The notes: generated by a model not told the origin, from the letters alone. DNA of 64,000 nt from Straminergon stramineum (GCA_963920665.1 OY987264.1:25524906-25588905); one strand, 5' to 3'. Shown: positions 12,328 to 23,419, counted from the first letter of the stretch. A program made the numbers and translations.

Positions 12328-13010
12328 CAATAAGTCTTGCAACCCCATGTCTAATTCTTTACCAAGAAATTTGATTACAAAACATACTCTTGGTAGGTAA
12401 ATTTATATATTTGATTGAGATTTTTTGCCATGGACAAGGTGAGTTATGTACCTTGGTGTAACTCATTCTCTTTTTAGAAATATCTCTTCTTGTGAGAGGT
12501 GGTTGATTTTGAAAATACTAAGCTAAGTTCAAACTTACAATGCTAAAATTAAAAATTTCGTTGTAGGAGATCATAGGTAGTAGATGTCAACTAGCTTTGG
12601 AGTTGAAAGGATCGACATTATTGCATGCATGCTTCTAGTGATATTTGCTTGTACACATAGCCTAGAAGTTTTGTGAGAAAAGATTGATGTTTGTTTAGAA
12701 TATTGTGTATGTGGTATTGCTAGGAGTTCTATAAACAAACTTTGTGGAGTTCTAAGTAGTGTTAGTTACTTTGCACCATGACATAATATGAAAGTCATTG
12801 ACCAGCCACCAAATTCTTTTGACCTCAATCCTATAGAAAACGTGTAGAAAAAAGTCAAATATCAAGCACAAAGGAGATGTAGACCCCATAACAAAGACCA
12901 AATGTGGACATTAGTGAATTTGGCTTAGGAGGATAGACCTCAAGAAAGTATCAAAAAGTTAATTTCTACAATGCCAAACTGAATGGAAGTTGTGATGGTA
13001 GCTTGAGGTG
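12328..13010 (+). pseudogene. Tc1/mariner transposase C-terminal pseudogene, right palindrome arm
   Basis: One reading frame starting about 12788 gives KVIDQPPNSFDLNPIENV, the block around the third catalytic acidic residue of Tc1/mariner transposases (usual form SPDLNPIENLW). It continues through a KDQMWTLVNLA block to KKLISTMPN, matching the family's C-terminal EEW..I and LI.SMP..M blocks. About 80 codons stay in one frame and are broken by four stops. Two stand where the family has Trp (TGG to TAG); the two later TGAs stand where it has basic residues. The N-terminal helix-turn-helix part was not recognised. Dead gene. Confidence 0.8.
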
Positions 13011-13917
13011 GTAGTATTTGATGGTACTAGATGTACCACTTTGATGCAAAGTAGTTGCTAATGAACAAGACATAATGTAAAATTCATGTTGTAGTAGGCT
13101 TCTATAGTACTAGAGCTTTCTAATGATATCCTATTCGACAACATTTGTTCAATTTTTTTCTTGATAAATGGGCTTGTTTCCCTTTGCCTTGAATGTTTAT
13201 GAAAGAAAATTGCAAAATCACATAGAGGAAAATTTTACCTACATAGTGTGAGTCTTTGTAACATGAAAAATGTGAAAAATGATATTTCCTAAATATATGT
13301 GCAATCAAATCTTAAAAAATCATCACATATATTTCTCAATTAGTTATTATGTAAAGCTATAAAAAACAAATAAAATAATCCACCAAAAATGGAGTTCCTA
13401 TTTTTTGACATTGAAATTTTATATGTTGATTTAAGGTTCCATATAGGAATAGATTTAGTAGGATAAGGTAGTTTGCTCTTAAAACAACCATTTAAGGGAT
13501 GGTCCTCTTTTTTCATGGGCTTTTGTGGACTCAAATATTTTTGGTTTATTTTTTGGAGAAAGAAAAATACATTTGGTTTTGAACACAAGTGGTTTCATAT
13601 TTTTCCAAGTATTTGTGAATTACTTGTGAATTTTCAAGGATTTTTGTCCTAGGGACCTATTTATGATAGTAGATTTTGCAAAAAACATACACATGTAGCT
13701 TATAATGAGAGATGGAAAAACCAAGAACAAACATGTAGACTTGTAATAAATAACAAACCATGGTCCTCAATGCAACCATGCTTGTGTCAAATAAAATTCA
13801 CAAATTTTTCATTCATGAAAAAGTAGTTGGCTTGAAATAAATGTAATTTCAAGAATGTCCATTGATGAGTGCATTTTAAATTGGATTGAACCACATGCTT
13901 GAACCATCTATATTCAA
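13011..13917. other. AT-rich intergenic DNA
   Basis: Short minus-strand frames at 13120-13308 and 13340-13588 have no recognisable features. Nothing else was seen. Confidence 0.5.
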
Positions 13918-13929
13918 ACCTAAAAGCGA

Positions 13930-14188
13930 GATAGTCAACGGGAACCCTAGTTGGGCCCTCGTAGGCCTTCAAGTGGGATTCATTTTTCAACCTCTTTAGA
14001 CGTTGACGCCCTATGGTGCGTCTCTCGCCACTCCCCAATGGTGTCTCTTGTTTCCTCTCCCTTTCCTTTTTCCTTTTCATTCTTGCTCTTTTTGGTTTTC
14101 TGGCTCAAGCCACTTATGGCTAGGTCTTTGTATTTTATTTTTATTTTCCTGTAGTAAAGGTTCACCTTTATTTGTGTTAAAAAACAAT
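13930..14188 (+). mobile_element. 5'-truncated LINE-type insertion, 259 bp, with target duplication
   Basis: ACCTAAAAGCGA lies at 13918-13929 and again at 14189-14200, a 12-bp duplication. The body has a pyrimidine-rich stretch (about 14030-14100) and a TGGCTCAAGCCACTTATGGC hairpin, as in plant L1 3' UTRs. It ends in the small hairpin AAAGG-TTCA-CCTTT, then ATTTGTGTTAAAAAAC. No reverse-transcriptase coding sequence remains, so it could equally be a SINE using the same 3' signal. Confidence 0.75.
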
Positions 14189-14369
14189 ACCTAAAAGCGA
14201 TCTCTTATAGATTTTAATGTACACCCTTTTTATCCTTGATTCATTCAATAAGTATAAACTATCGGTTTTAAGACTAATAAATGTTCATTTTTGACTTAAA
14301 TCTAGGGTTGATTTGAAGAAGGTGGTTGATTTAAGAGTAGACTACTGTAGTTTTGATAGAGTATTCTTA

Positions 14370-14640
14370 AAATGATGTTTTGGGGACCACACCAAGTGCT
14401 TTTTTACATTTGCATCTTGGGTCATGTCAAGTACATACTTACCAACTTTCAGACTTATAGAAGGAGTTCTGCCCAAAGTTGCATGGGCTGCCCCCAAAAT
14501 TCAAGACACTATAACTTTTGATCCAGACACCCCTCCCATTAGAAAACAAAAACAAAAACAAATTATATTCCCTCTAAAGGGATACATATGTACATCTTGT
14601 ATCAAAGTTTCATGAACATCTGACCTCAATTGACTTCATG
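14370..14640 (+). repeat. Fragment of the TTAACCCC-end family (3' part)
   Basis: Matches 51950-52110: TATAACTTTTGATCCAGACACCC here and CATAACTTTTGATCTAGACACCC there, followed in both by TTTCATGAACATC after similar spacing. The fragment has no ends of its own. Confidence 0.6.
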
Positions 14641-14752
14641 CGTCACTCTCCAAGATCTCTTGACCAGTCCCTTGGTCTTTCCGGGTTATTACTCCACTAT
14701 AGACATCCTGAGTATCTTCTTTTCACCCAAATATAATGTATTCTACGCTTCT

Positions 14753-14776
14753 TCCAAGCTAAGCTAAGCTAAGCTA
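14753..14776 (+). repeat. (AAGCT)n microsatellite
   Basis: Four or so tandem AGCTA/AAGCT pentamers (CCAAGCTAAGCTAAGCTAAG). Confidence 0.85.
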
Positions 14777-15236
14777 CTCCATCCATGACAATGAAGTTTT
14801 CCCACTCACTCAGTCTTTCCTGCTGTTCCCCCGCCCCCCTTGGCTCTTACTCAGACAGTGGCGTAACAAGTAAGTCCTGCAGTCGCCCACTAACTTCGGT
14901 TCTAGTAGTTATAGTTATCCTCCCAGAAGCAGGTGGGCCGGTGGGCCACATGACAGGGAGCCTCAACTCAACTCAACTCGAAAACCACAACTGCACTGCA
15001 TCGTTGGTAGGAGTGGCAACCATGTCAATAAAGCGGCACCCCAGCCAGCACCCAGGCCCACCCAGGCCCACCCACAAGAAGCTCACTGAAGCCTGCGTGG
15101 CTGGGAGAAAAAACTGAACTGAAATGACAGGCCAAGCAAGGAGGGGAATTTAAAAAAAATAAAAATTCCCTGGGACCCATGTGAATAAGTTGAATCGGCA
15201 CACACAGTTGTCCCTACCAAGGGTAAATGTAAAATC
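14777..15236. other. Moderately GC-rich DNA, no gene recognised
   Basis: An open frame at 14785-15117 has no domain or splice context and overlaps low-complexity CAGGCCCACC repeats near 15050. I do not call it a gene. Confidence 0.45.
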
Positions 15237-15262
15237 AATGGAAATTGTCCATGTGTACTGTA
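15237..15262 (+). mobile_element. Tail-less LINE-type 3' hairpin remnant
   Basis: AATGGAAATTGTCCAT followed by GTGTACTG. The same stem is used in the insertions at 19241 and 61985, but here the A tail and duplication are not visible. Confidence 0.4.
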
Positions 15263-15289
15263 CATCCAATGCTTTTATTTTATTTTTCA

Positions 15290-15730
15290 AAACAAAATAT
15301 TGAAAATGGACGAAAATAAAAAAGACTTCAAACTTTATTTTAGAGTAGGGATTTCATAAGTGCCTGCAAACTAAAACTCCTCATAAATTTCATCTTGTTA
15401 ATCAAAATTCTAGAATGATGTTTAAAAAAAGAAAAAAAGAAAAAGAAATTATAGAATGATTCAAAGCTTTGGATGTGTATAGATCTTTCGAAAACCAAGT
15501 TCAAAATTTTATTTTAAAAAAAATAATCAATTTGGAGATACCCGGGTAGCTCACCAAGCAAGAAAAACTACATATTATATATATCTTTTAACCATATAGT
15601 CAAAAGTTATGAAAATTGTTGCACCTTAGGATAGAGTTACTCCTTGCCTAAATGATGCATTTCAAAAACATAAAAAAAATGTTTGTAATGAGCTGTCCAA
15701 AATCGCAATGTTGTTGAAACAAAGCTATCT
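15290..15730 (+). repeat. Partial copy of the TTAACCCC-end family
   Basis: Collinear with 9300-9690: shared blocks include GACTTCAAACTTTATTTTAG, CTAAAACTCCTCAT, TATAGTCAAAAGTTATGAAA and GAGCTGTCCAAAATCGCAATG. Truncated on the left. Confidence 0.65.
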
Positions 15731-15736
15731 GGTTTG

Positions 15737-15908
15737 CTTTAGGGGGTTCATTTTGTATTCCACCACTCCCCCCCCCCCCCCCCCTAATTCGGAGACTCTG
15801 GTTACAGGTATGAATTCCAAATTTTCTAATCGATGGAAAATTAAAAATTTCCAATGTTTTTCCCAAGGGTAATTGGCACGGTCAATGAGGGGGTCAATCC
15901 ACCTGAGC
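15737..15908 (-). mobile_element. Truncated MITE copy, hAT-like family
   Basis: Interior ATGAATTCCAAATTTTC, then TTTTTCCCAAGGG and a GGGGGTCAATCCACC end match the 8508-8743 element in reverse orientation. The other end is lost in a 17-nt poly-C run at 15768-15784. Confidence 0.6.
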
Positions 15909-15920
15909 CCTCCCCTAAAG

Positions 15921-16153
15921 GTCGGGTAAATTGGCCCCCTTGCTCGGACCCTCAAAGTCATTCCATGAGTGCAAGTAAAACAAAAAGCCCCCTATTTTGT
16001 GCTTGATTAATTTACCCTACACACCTCTCCTCGCTAATTAGGGGCTCTGAATGCAAATCTGAATTCAAAATTTGCAAATCTTATCATGTGTGGAAAATAA
16101 TTAATTTCAGCGTTTTCCCGAGGGGCCAAGCGAGGGGGTCAGTTCACCCCGGC
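15921..16153 (-). mobile_element. MITE copy, hAT-like family, reverse orientation
   Basis: Ends are GGGTAAATTGGCCCCCTTGC at one side and GGGGTCAGTTCACCCCGGCC at the other. The interior includes ATTTTGTGCTTGATTAAT and CAAATCTGAATTCAAAATTT as in the other copies. It lies almost directly beside the truncated copy at 15737-15908. Confidence 0.65.
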
Positions 16154-16700
16154 CCTCATGCAGGGTGCGCTGTGTTCCGTTCCCAAGGGATAGGTCAAAA
16201 CCCGCCCGCCCGCCCCGGCCCCGGTCCGTAACTTCAACTTCCCCAAGGCGCAGGCGCTGGCGCTCCCGTCCTGCCTGATCTGTTTTGTGGCGATGACGGG
16301 GCGCTTGCAAGAAGTGGCCCACCCACCCCCGGCCCTGTGGAGGACGGCGCCAGCGCTTTTCGAGGCCCCCACCCACCCCGGGCCGGTGACTGGGCTGGCT
16401 GGCATTCCTGGCAAATCAAAAGTGACTCCCGCGAGGGGCCACGCCAGCCAGTCCCCAGTCCCCACGCCCCAGGGTGGATAAAATTATGTGGCGAGTGAGC
16501 TGGCAACCCCGTCCCACGTCACGCAAAGCGGCTTGGGGCCGCGCAAAAAAACAAAACAGGATAATGTAGCAGCTCCAATCGGATTCCAGGGGGCAGTGCC
16601 AGGCAGGCAGCAAGGCAGGCAGGCAGGCAGGCAGCAGACAAGGAGGGGGCTCAGGGGCTGGCGGATTGGGGGTAAAGTGCTACGAGAATTTTATTTTTTT
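16154..16700. other. GC- and CpG-rich island, no gene recognised
   Basis: High GC with runs such as CCCGCCCGCCCGCCCCGG. Several overlapping open frames on the minus strand (16107-16506) exist because GC-rich DNA has few stops; none has a domain. It could be a decayed promoter or gene edge. Confidence 0.4.
16602..16634 (+). repeat. (GGCA)n microsatellite
   Basis: Tandem CAGG units interrupted once by CAAGG. A related (GCCT)n run lies at 18787-18813. Confidence 0.85.
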
Positions 16701-16712
16701 CCCACGCTTGTC

Positions 16713-16870
16713 ATGGATGTAAAACAAAAAATCTGACCTCTATTTTGGGCCAGCAATGACCTACTCTACCTAATTCGGGGTCTAGGATTCCGAATGTGAA
16801 TTCAAAATTTTAAATTTTATCATCTATTGAATATTTTATATAAAGATATAAATGTCATTTTTTTTTGGGG
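16713..16870 (-). mobile_element. Degenerate fragment of the hAT-like MITE family
   Basis: Shows the order CTATTTTGGGCC, CTACCTAATTCGGGGTCT, GAATGTGAATTCAAAATTTT and TTTATCAT, as in the interior of the copy at 15921-16153. Ends are lost. Confidence 0.5.
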
Positions 16871-19224
16871 TGGGTGGGTGGGGGTTGGTTTCGCAAACAT
16901 TGAAAGAATTTGCTATGCGTAGAAGAATTGTTCCTTCATTTTTCCCGAGGTCAAAATTTGGACCCAAATTTTCACCAGAGACTCGCGAGCTTAACCTTTA
17001 GCACAAGTATGATAGTGGAGTCCGTGGCTGTCTGGGAAGGTGAATAGAGAGCCATTCAGTTCGAGTCGTCATACAGTAATTCATTTCTTTATTTTGAATT
17101 TACACTACGCGTCCTAACTTAATAAATTATTGCTTGCCTCGGGCTGTTGTGTATGTTTTTGTCAGGTCTCGCCTGGGAGCGGCAGTGGAGCGCTCATGCC
17201 TCCCTATCCAATTGATCCACCCAAGCATCACATAACTTAGGGATCTCACTATGCGCTATGCTAGATTTCCGTGCACACATCCCCAACAGTTCAGTTCTCA
17301 ACAGCATTCAGGAGGGAGGGCCCAGCTTCGATTCTGCTTCCGAAAAAGCGGGGTCCATACAAACAACTGGTGGAGTTCACGGCAGCCCTTTCTTCTCGGG
17401 TCTCCGGATGGTCTTGAGATCTTGGGGACTGCGGATTAATTGATTCTAATTAATGAAACAACTCCTCCCAGAATCTCAACAGAATCTCAACCCTAGTTCT
17501 TCAAGGTCTACCCCACACCAATAACTTATGTATGCACAGCACGCGAACCTCGCCAATTAACTTACTTATCGCCGAAGAATTCTCCTCTTTACGGTATGAG
17601 TTTTCGGAAGGGGCAACTGTCTCCTCAGTTTCTTACCTTTGTTATCCCTCTTCAGTGGGACCCCGGCTGATTCACACGGTCGGTCACCTATTCAACAAAT
17701 CAAATAAAAATGCACAGCATCGGGAGAACGAACACAACAACGATATTTCTCCTTTTAGAGGGTAAGATACCAGATTCTACATTACTATGAAGTAATTATC
17801 TGGAACCATATAATAAATCAGTAGCAATGAACCCTGCATTCTGCACAGACTGATCTCCTCCCTCACAGAATCACTCTTCTTGATGCTCAAATTCCATGTT
17901 TCGCGTAGTCTGCACATTCACCGATAAGAAACCCTCAAATTTACCAGATGCAGGAGACTTTGTGACCGAGTGTAAAATTCTGATAGTGTGTGACTATCAG
18001 AAGCCATTGTGTGAGAGCGCACGTCTGCCATCGAACTTGCAGACTTCACCGGTGTAGCAAAATCTGAGTCCCCTCCCTGGCTACTTTAGTATTGTTTCGA
18101 CCTTTCTATATATGATCGATCTTCCACGGGTGTAAATATTCTCCTGACATTTTCTCAATTCTGTGACCAACAAGAAGAAGAGTATCGGTCGTAAAACCAA
18201 TGTCGTGATCGACGAGTATATTGGGAGACAGTGAGTTCCACCACATGAACACAGATGGCCAATGCCATGGTAAGTTACCTTGAATGCCTTCTTCTTTCAA
18301 ACATCGACCATGGCACAGATTCGTATCCAGTAACTAACTAGCACTTCCAACAAAAATTAATGTTTGAAGCTTTCAGGGCTCCCGTTAGGGATTGTAAGTG
18401 GGTGTGGCACATCTGTGTGGCACAACTCTGTGGGCTTTTAATTTATGTAGTCTAGTCCGGTTCAGATTCGAAATTTTCAATGCTGCAGAACAGTGGCAAC
18501 GCTTGAGGAGAGTATCTCTGGAGAGTTGCTGGAGGATCTGGCTCTGGCCACCATATTTGCAGCTTTGAACTGTTTCAAGCAGCAGCAGCAGCAGCACTGG
18601 CTGCTGTTGTTGCTGTTGCTGCTGCAGTATTGTTGGGGAATTTGAACCACCACCTTCTGGATATCCTCATTAAATTCAAATATCTGCAGGTAACTTAGTG
18701 ACTTCTGGATGGGCTTCGATTCTTCCAAGCATCTTCAGTTGCTGGACTTGGCCATGTGCGACAATTCAGTTCCTCTCGCTGCGGCTGCCTGCCTGCCTAC
18801 CTGCCTGCCTGCCACACTGGCCGGGGGCTGGCTTCAGTTCCGTTCTGTTCCTCCTTTTCTTTAGTGTTAAAAAACAGGCTCCGCAATCAAATTTTCTTTC
18901 CTTTTCCCAACTACGTTACGTGAGTGGTGGCCCATGAATGAAGCATGACGTGGTGTGCAGGTGGAAACAGTCGGATAAATTGATCATGAGGGATCTTTTT
19001 ACCGAAGAAGCCAAAATGACAGGAGTAAATCGGCAACTTGCAGGGGTGGGTGTATTATTGAATGGAGCCAAGTTAGCCGTCCCATTCCATTTTCAGTAAA
19101 GGGAAGGGCATAGGACTTGACCTTTGGAAAAGTAAGAATCATCAACTTACTCGGCCATGTGCAGCCCCCCTGACTGCGGTTACTTGAAGGTGACTCCGGA
19201 AAAAAATACCAGTGATTGAGGCAA
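16871..19224. other. Gene-like composition without a resolved gene
   Basis: Base composition is balanced here. On the minus strand splice-like sites occur: AACAAAG|GTAAGAAAC near 17635 and ATTCAAG|GTAACT near 18283. Short open stretches lie at 18300-18106 (ending GEYLHPWKIDHI) and 18728-18477 (containing FNEDIQKVVVQIPQQ). I could not link them in phase or recognise a family, so this may be a decayed gene, a UTR or a non-coding transcript. Confidence 0.3.
18584..18636 (+). repeat. CAG/CTG-type trinucleotide stretch
   Basis: A run of GCAGCAGCAGCAGCAGCAC is followed by imperfect TGCTGTTGT units, giving a self-complementary CAG/CTG pair. Confidence 0.75.
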
Positions 19225-19240
19225 CGTCCAGCTGGCTTTT

Positions 19241-19313
19241 TTTTTTTTTTTTAAACAAATGGACAATTTCCATTGATAAGAGGAAACAGTACATAGAACC
19301 AAAGGACATAGTC
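19241..19313 (-). mobile_element. 73-bp LINE-type stub with 16-bp target duplication
   Basis: CGTCCAGCTGGCTTTT occurs at 19225-19240 and 19314-19329. On the minus strand the insert ends with hairpin AATGGA-AATTG-TCCATT, then TGTTTAAAAA and a long A run. The duplication is perfect, so the insertion is fairly recent. Only ~50 bp upstream of the tail were copied. Confidence 0.85.
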
Positions 19314-19384
19314 CGTCCAGCTGGCTTTTGAATACTGTAGTAACCCAATTATGTAGTAACCCATGTATGCAGACCATATTATGA

Positions 19385-19900
19385 TAACCCTGAAAGGTTC
19401 AAAGTCCGGAAATGGGGTTTTAAGAATTTTGGACGAGTTATTTTGGTGTCAAAATTTTACAATAATTTTCTGAATTTTTTTTAGATGTAAGAGAATGTAC
19501 TTGCTTTCTAAGAATATATAATTTTTTTGATTTCAATCATTGCCTGGAAAAAAAAAGCTATGCCATCTATGCTCAAAATGCATGACTGTGAACAAAAAAA
19601 TGCAAAAATTCCTAATTTTATTCATATAAACTATATTCATATCTACTTGGAAATCTTTGATTCATTGAATTCGGATAAAGCATATGAAAGTTATGAAGAG
19701 TCTTGTTTAGTGGGCAATCAAAGCATTATTGTGAAAAAAATATTGTATGGGATTTGTTTTTGAGCTCAATTTTCACAATTTTTCAAAACGAGAATTTTCT
19801 ACTTAGGTACTTGCAACCATTTAAAGGCTTAGGGCAACCTACACATGTATCATTGCCAAACTTGTAGTTCATAGGTCATCACTTTCTGGTCACCTCAATT
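19385..19900. repeat. Dispersed AT-rich repeat related to 26990-27600
   Basis: Shared blocks include CTTTCTAAGAATAT followed by a TTTCAAT/ATTG stretch, and GTTATGAAGAGTCTTGTTTA followed by GGGCAATCAAAGCAT. Ends were not located. Confidence 0.5.
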
Positions 19901-21617
19901 CAAATAAGCACCAACCACTTCATGCACAAAATATAGTCTTTACTAAGATTAACGTGACCTCCTCACCAAAATACTTATATGAATTGAAAGACTATTTACA
20001 AACACAAAACATGACTAAATCGGAAAACACTCACAACAATGTCCACCACGGAGAAAGGTACCATAACAAAAAAAAACAATACAAAGTTGGATCCTCTTCC
20101 CCAAACAATGAATTGCAAAAACACAAAAAAAGTGTAAATCAAAGACATTGGCGCAAGTTTGTGATGGATGGTCACAAGTCACAATTCCTCCTTCTCTAAC
20201 TAGTAGTCGACATCCATGAATTTTCTCTCGACAAGTGATTGTCCACTAACATCTAATGTTCCTTGTCTAACAAAAATCCACACCTCCAATTAGAGATTCA
20301 TCCAAGAAATCACTCAAAACTAAGAACCTAATCTTTTGGAGCTTTTCAAGTTCTCTCTTCCACTTTTCATTACTCCCCAAATAATCTAAACTTGGTAGAA
20401 AATGCTTGAGAGTTCTCACAAATCAAGCAACACTCAAGAAATGAAGTTAACTTCAACTTCAAAATTTGCTAAACCACAAGCTTGAAGATGGAGATTCTTT
20501 GCCAAGTAATTAGATACAAGATCTAAACACATATAAAGAGAGTTATTTCTCACTCCACAAAAGAAGAATCCAAGAGTCCAAATGCAAGAGAAAGTGAAGC
20601 TTTACTAAAAGGCAAATACTATAGCTAAACAAACTTCAACAACAAACAATCTCTCCCTCAAAACACCTATGTCAAGACTCGATTTAGTAAAGAATGTCAA
20701 TTCAAAGGAGCTTCAAAGCTTGAATCACCTCAAGCCTTAATTGATAAGAATAAAGTAACTAAGCTACCTTTTATAATTCTATAGGAAGTAAAAGTTAACT
20801 TCTACTTGAAGTGCCACCTAAGGTGAAGTCTCAAAATAGCTTAAGGTTCCCAAACAAGGTTAAACTACATCCATTTGACATGGTGTCACACCTAATGCCA
20901 TGTTGTATAACAAGGTAGACTTTGTTCTACTTCAATTAATTTTAGAAGTTGGAAGTAAGTGGTTTGTTGAGGAACTTTGGGAATTTGGAAAGACATAGAA
21001 TGATTGCAAAGTGGGATGAATTTTAGAGCAAGTTATGTGTGATGGATTGGCAAGTTTTGTTTTCATTGAAGGTCCATTAAATTGAATAAAGTTTGATTGT
21101 TTTAAAGTTTGTGCTTGAATAGTAAAACATAAGTTGAGCGTTTGATGGTGATGTTATCAATGTTGTGAAGCTAATGACAAATTTGGGTGGGATTTAGTTG
21201 TTGATGAAGGATATTGAAGGAGCATGTGTGTGTTGTTCCTCATGGTCTTGCTACAAAGTCTAGTAATTGTTGAACTATCAATCCAATGGTGTATATCTTG
21301 CCATATTTTAGAACATAATTCATGTCCTCAAAATCAATTATGGTTCCACAAAGTGCATTTGGTTCCCTTACATAGCCCCATTAATGTTTAAATTAAGCTT
21401 CCTGTTCAACTTGTAACACGCTTGTGCGGCATTCACATAAAAATTGTGTTGCTTTGGAGAAAGGGTTGCAACTGAATGAGATATGGTTGAATCTTTTTTG
21501 AGAAACTTGTTGATCTCATTTCAGGTAGCCAAGCATACATTTATACATACAAATAATGCATTTCTTCAGGTAATTATGTGCAATCCATATCTTTTTGAAC
21601 AACTGAACCCTTGCACC
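19901..21617. other. AT-rich intergenic DNA
   Basis: No supported gene; a frame at 19954-20199 is unremarkable. The stretch 20790-20935 is a repeat listed separately. Confidence 0.5.
20790..20935 (+). repeat. Repeat with inverted relative at 26780-26930
   Basis: GTGCCACCTAAGGTGAAGTC, then TTAAGGTTCCCAAACAAGG, then CATGGTGTCACACC here match the reverse complement of the second site in the same order. The core CACCTAAGGTG is itself palindromic. Confidence 0.6.
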
Positions 21618-21633
21618 AAAAGCATGCAGCTGC

Positions 21634-21703
21634 ATGGCTGGCTTGCTTGTAACCTTTTCTCCCTTGCAATGAAATTTTGTTTCATTTGTGTCAAAAAAAA
21701 AAA
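21634..21703 (+). mobile_element. 70-bp LINE-type stub with perfect target duplication
   Basis: AAAAGCATGCAGCTGC lies at 21618-21633 and again at 21704-21719. Between them is a 70-bp body ending in hairpin AATGAAA-TTTTG-TTTCATT, TTGTGTC and an A run that merges with the As of the duplication. This is a textbook product of target-primed reverse transcription with extreme 5' truncation. Confidence 0.9.
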
Positions 21704-21963
21704 AAAAGCATGCAGCTGCTTCATATACGGAGTATCTTATATTGTGGTGACAACTGTAACTTCTTATTAGCAATGAAATCTCCAGTGAACAGTAACCTAG
21801 TTTCAGTCATTTTTTCACAAGTACTGTAACGCCGAGTTATATCTTACTCTGTATAAAAAATACACTGTCCTACTGTTTTATTCCTTTGCTCTTTTCGCTG
21901 AGGACAGAGTGGGTCAGTACTCAAGTAAATTAACTTGGTGAGACTCACTGGCTCAGTAAACTT

Positions 21964-21996
21964 CTTTTTCTTTTTCTTTTAAATTTTTAAAACACT
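21964..21996 (-). mobile_element. 33-bp stub between 12-bp target duplications
   Basis: CTCAGTAAACTT occurs at 21952-21963 and 21997-22008. The 33-bp insert, read on the minus strand, is AGTGTTTTAAAAATTTAAAA then GAAAAAGAAAAAG: a self-complementary TTTTAAA/TTTAAAA followed by an A-rich tail. Its sequence differs from the other stubs, so assignment to the same process rests on design and duplication. Confidence 0.6.
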
Positions 21997-22436
21997 CTCA
22001 GTAAACTTTTTGCTGGAAGCCACTCAGGGGGAACTGAATTGGGAATGCCAAGTGGTCCCTTTGAATTTGGACCAAATCCAAGAAATTCCCATTTACGGTA
22101 TATACAATTGGAATTTGGCAATTGGAAAAGCCTACAGTAGTTATTTCTGTGAAGAATGACCTCCACTTTACATTTACCTCCACTTTAACTTACTTCCCTT
22201 TTGACTTTGGAGGTCTACAATGCATTCCATGTTCTGTCTGGGATTGCTTGCATGTTCTCTCAATCCCTCTTTCCGTCCGTAATAAGGATAAAAAATTGGG
22301 TGTCTGAACATACAATAGCCTGGCATAAATTAATGAAAGATTGGATTCAAGCAAAAAAATACTTTCCATGGAGATAACTTACTTTCAGATACTTTTAGGC
22401 ATTCATGTTCCTACTGTAGGTGTGTGCACACATTTT

Positions 22437-22698
22437 TTATTTTTTTTGACACAAGCAAAGGGATAACCTTTACTGCAAGAAAGTAAAATACAAGGACCCA
22501 CATCAGGAACTTCAAGGCATTTGAACATGGTGCCATGATGGTGCATTGAAATGTAATTAAGTTGATTTGGTGTCAACCTCCATACTAACCTAGTATGAAT
22601 AAAATGACACTAAAATACCCTGTATGCAGCCTTTGGTGTCAAAATGGCACCAAAACAATCTGGCCCAACTTTTCTGATGCAGCCGCAAGCGGCTTGGC
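22437..22698 (-). mobile_element. 262-bp LINE/SINE-type insertion with 15-bp target duplication
   Basis: GTGTGCACACATTTT lies at 22422-22436 and 22699-22713, a perfect duplication. The minus-strand element ends with TTGCAGTAAAGG-TTATC-CCTTTGCTTGTGTC and an A-rich tail at the left duplication. The body has repeated words GGTGCCATTTTGACACC and GGTGTCATTTTATTC-like but no coding frame. It shares its 3' hairpin with the 13930-14188 insertion. Confidence 0.85.
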
Positions 22699-22884
22699 GT
22701 GTGCACACATTTTGACAGAATGGCCGGGGCGGTCATAAATAATCTGTTGGACGGAGAAAGATGAAGTTGACTGAATGAAATCATGTGTTATTGACAGAGT
22801 GATGACAAGGAGTGAGTGAATGAGAAAAAACAAAAAAACAAACTCATGTTTGTCTTACATTCAACACCAGAAGAACCAAACAAC

Positions 22885-23400
22885 CACTTTGGGCAATATA
22901 GCAATCTTGGGCAACTCACTAAGAACGGACTTTTTCATTTGGTTTCCTTTGAAATTTCCACAAAAGATGTGGTTGAGTAGCTCTAAGGTGCAACAAATTT
23001 TCATCACTTTTGACTACATAACCAAAAAGCTATTGTATGATACATAGATGTTGTTGCTCCCAAGGCAACTCAAAAAGATCACTTTTTTAAAAATAAAAAT
23101 TTGAACTTTGTTTCCTAGATTTGTAGATACATCAAAAGTTTTCAATCATTCTATTTTGATAGACAAGATGACAATAGTTATAAGGAATTTTAGTCCCCGG
23201 GCAATTATAGAAGTTCTACCCTACAATAAATGTGGAAGTACTTCTTTAATTCAATTTTTAATATTTTGGGGGAAAAAAATCATTGGATGTAGATTACAAC
23301 CATTGGGATTTGAATTTTTCAATTTCATAAATAAATTCTTAACAATTTCGTATTTTGAATCACTCTCTACTTCTTTCTATTTACTATTTTTTTGAGCATG
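22885..23400 (-). repeat. Partial copy of the TTAACCCC-end family
   Basis: Collinear with 10130-10660: GCAATCTTGGGCAACTCACT, then CTCTAAGGTGCAACAA, GTTATAAGGAATTTTAG, CATTGGATGTAGATTACAAC and TTCTTAACAATTTCGTATTT. Cut off on the right before the family's end. Confidence 0.65.
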
Positions 23401-23419
23401 AATATGAATTTTTTTTACT

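Noticed and set aside
16107..16506. Three overlapping minus-strand frames of about 90-108 codons
   Set aside because: All lie in the same GC-rich patch and none has a motif; stop codons are simply rare there.
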